DNA from: Deltaproteobacteria bacterium
Lineage (GTDB): Bacteria; Desulfobacterota; Binatia; Binatales; Binataceae
DNA: 64,000 nt
Direction of reading: 5' to 3'
NCBI GenBank assembly: GCA_021780755.1
Contig: JAJXYF010000029.1
Coordinates: 124,001-188,000 of the forward strand
Within the stretch, counting starts at the first letter, position 1. Each line of letters begins with the position of its first letter. Below are positions 63,586-64,000 of the stretch, one piece after another. Under the pieces are notes generated by a model. That model was not told the origin of the DNA, ran no database searches, and saw only the letters and a list, made by a program, of their open reading frames with translations. Made by a program: the position numbers and the translations under genes.

Positions 63586-64000
63586 GTGGCGCGTCCGGCG
63601 AAAAAGACCCCGCTCATCGCGATCAGCATGGGCGATCCCGCCGGTATCGGAGCCGAAGTAATCGTGAAGGCCGCCCGCGCGCTGGCGGGCCGGCGCAAAG
63701 CGCCCGCGCTGGTGGTGATCGGCGACGTCGAGGCGCTGCGTGAGGCCGCCCAGCCGCTCGGATCGCGCGCTCCGCAACCTTACCAATGGACTCCCGGCGA
63801 CACCCTGAAGCGCGGGCGCGACAGTCTCGCCGTGATTAGCGTTGGCCGTCTGCCGGCGCGCGCGGCGGTGCCCGGACGTCCGAGTACCGCTGGCGCCGAC
63901 GCGGCCTATCGCTACGTCGTTGAAGGCGCGCGGATGGCGCTGGCGGGCGACGCCGAGGCGCTGGTCACCGCGCCGATCAATAAGGAATGGCTCAATCGCG
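63586..64000 (+). CDS. pdxA: 4-hydroxythreonine-4-phosphate dehydrogenase PdxA, 3' end cut by window edge
   Basis: The visible 138 codons start with GTG at 63586, two bases after the TAG of the preceding gene. The translation has LIAISMGDPAGIGAEVIVKAA and VTAPINKEWLN, both PdxA hallmarks (substrate and metal/NAD sites). PdxA works in the DXP-dependent vitamin B6 route. The rest lies beyond the window. Confidence 0.93.
   Translation, partial: MARPAKKTPLIAISMGDPAGIGAEVIVKAARALAGRRKAPALVVIGDVEALREAAQPLGSRAPQPYQWTPGDTLKRGRDSLAVISVGRLPARAAVPGRPSTAGADAAYRYVVEGARMALAGDAEALVTAPINKEWLNR

Overview
The window is a high-GC, densely packed chromosomal segment from a diderm (Gram-negative) bacterium. Evidence for an outer membrane includes a DUF1302-type porin, LptB, a type II secretion operon and a SurA-like periplasmic chaperone. 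The gene content (haloalkane dehalogenase, luciferase-like flavin oxidoreductases, crotonases, alkyl-DHAP-synthase-like FAD oxidase, DUF2029 membrane glycosyltransferases) recalls deltaproteobacteria-like environmental lineages such as Desulfobacterota or Binatota. That placement is an inference from gene content only. No phage, transposon, CRISPR array, rRNA or tRNA was found.

Layout. From 1 to 14.3 kb almost everything is on the minus strand. In transcription order this is homoserine kinase, MTHFR, folE, rpiA, glycerate kinase, a molybdopterin oxidoreductase, glpD and nth, then the lipid/ribosome cluster yceD-rpmF-plsX-fabD-acpP (without fabH or fabG), then nrdR-ribD-ribB. From 14.4 to 18.8 kb lie bcp, a probable pseudo-hydrolase, hisI and hisG, followed by a 0.2 kb block that looks like a structured RNA. 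A large outer-membrane protein, a CaiD-like crotonase and two small genes follow. From 23.3 to 32.7 kb is a plus-strand type II secretion operon gspE-F-G-H-I-J-K-L-M-N; gspC and gspD are not in the window.

From 32.8 to 43 kb are an alpha/beta hydrolase, two LLM flavin oxidoreductases, clpP, DoxX, lptB, zwf, a VanZ-like protein, a GST and an SDR. From 42.9 to 49.1 kb are a seven-bladed Vgb-like lipoprotein and three polytopic membrane proteins (two tandem DUF2029/GT87 paralogues and a large GT-C-like protein), then malQ. From 50.9 to 58 kb is a catabolic, accessory-looking set: a duplicated EthD-like protein, SDR, TPR protein, SufT/DUF59 protein, AGPS-like oxidase, haloalkane dehalogenase, crotonase and D-2-hydroxyacid dehydrogenase. 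The window ends with a PDZ protein, mfd, a SurA-like isomerase and the start of pdxA.

Points worth following up: a candidate structured RNA after hisG with a duplicated copy of the hisG leader at its 5' edge; two genes (hisG, sufT-like) whose SD-less starts overlap the stop of a short leader ORF that has a strong SD; a dispersed intergenic hairpin repeat; a Bcp peroxiredoxin with a histone-H1-like tail and an internal start; a PlsX with a His/Asp-rich tail; and a serine-less alpha/beta hydrolase. Start codons were chosen from visible ribosome-binding sites and family alignment from memory; no database search was possible.
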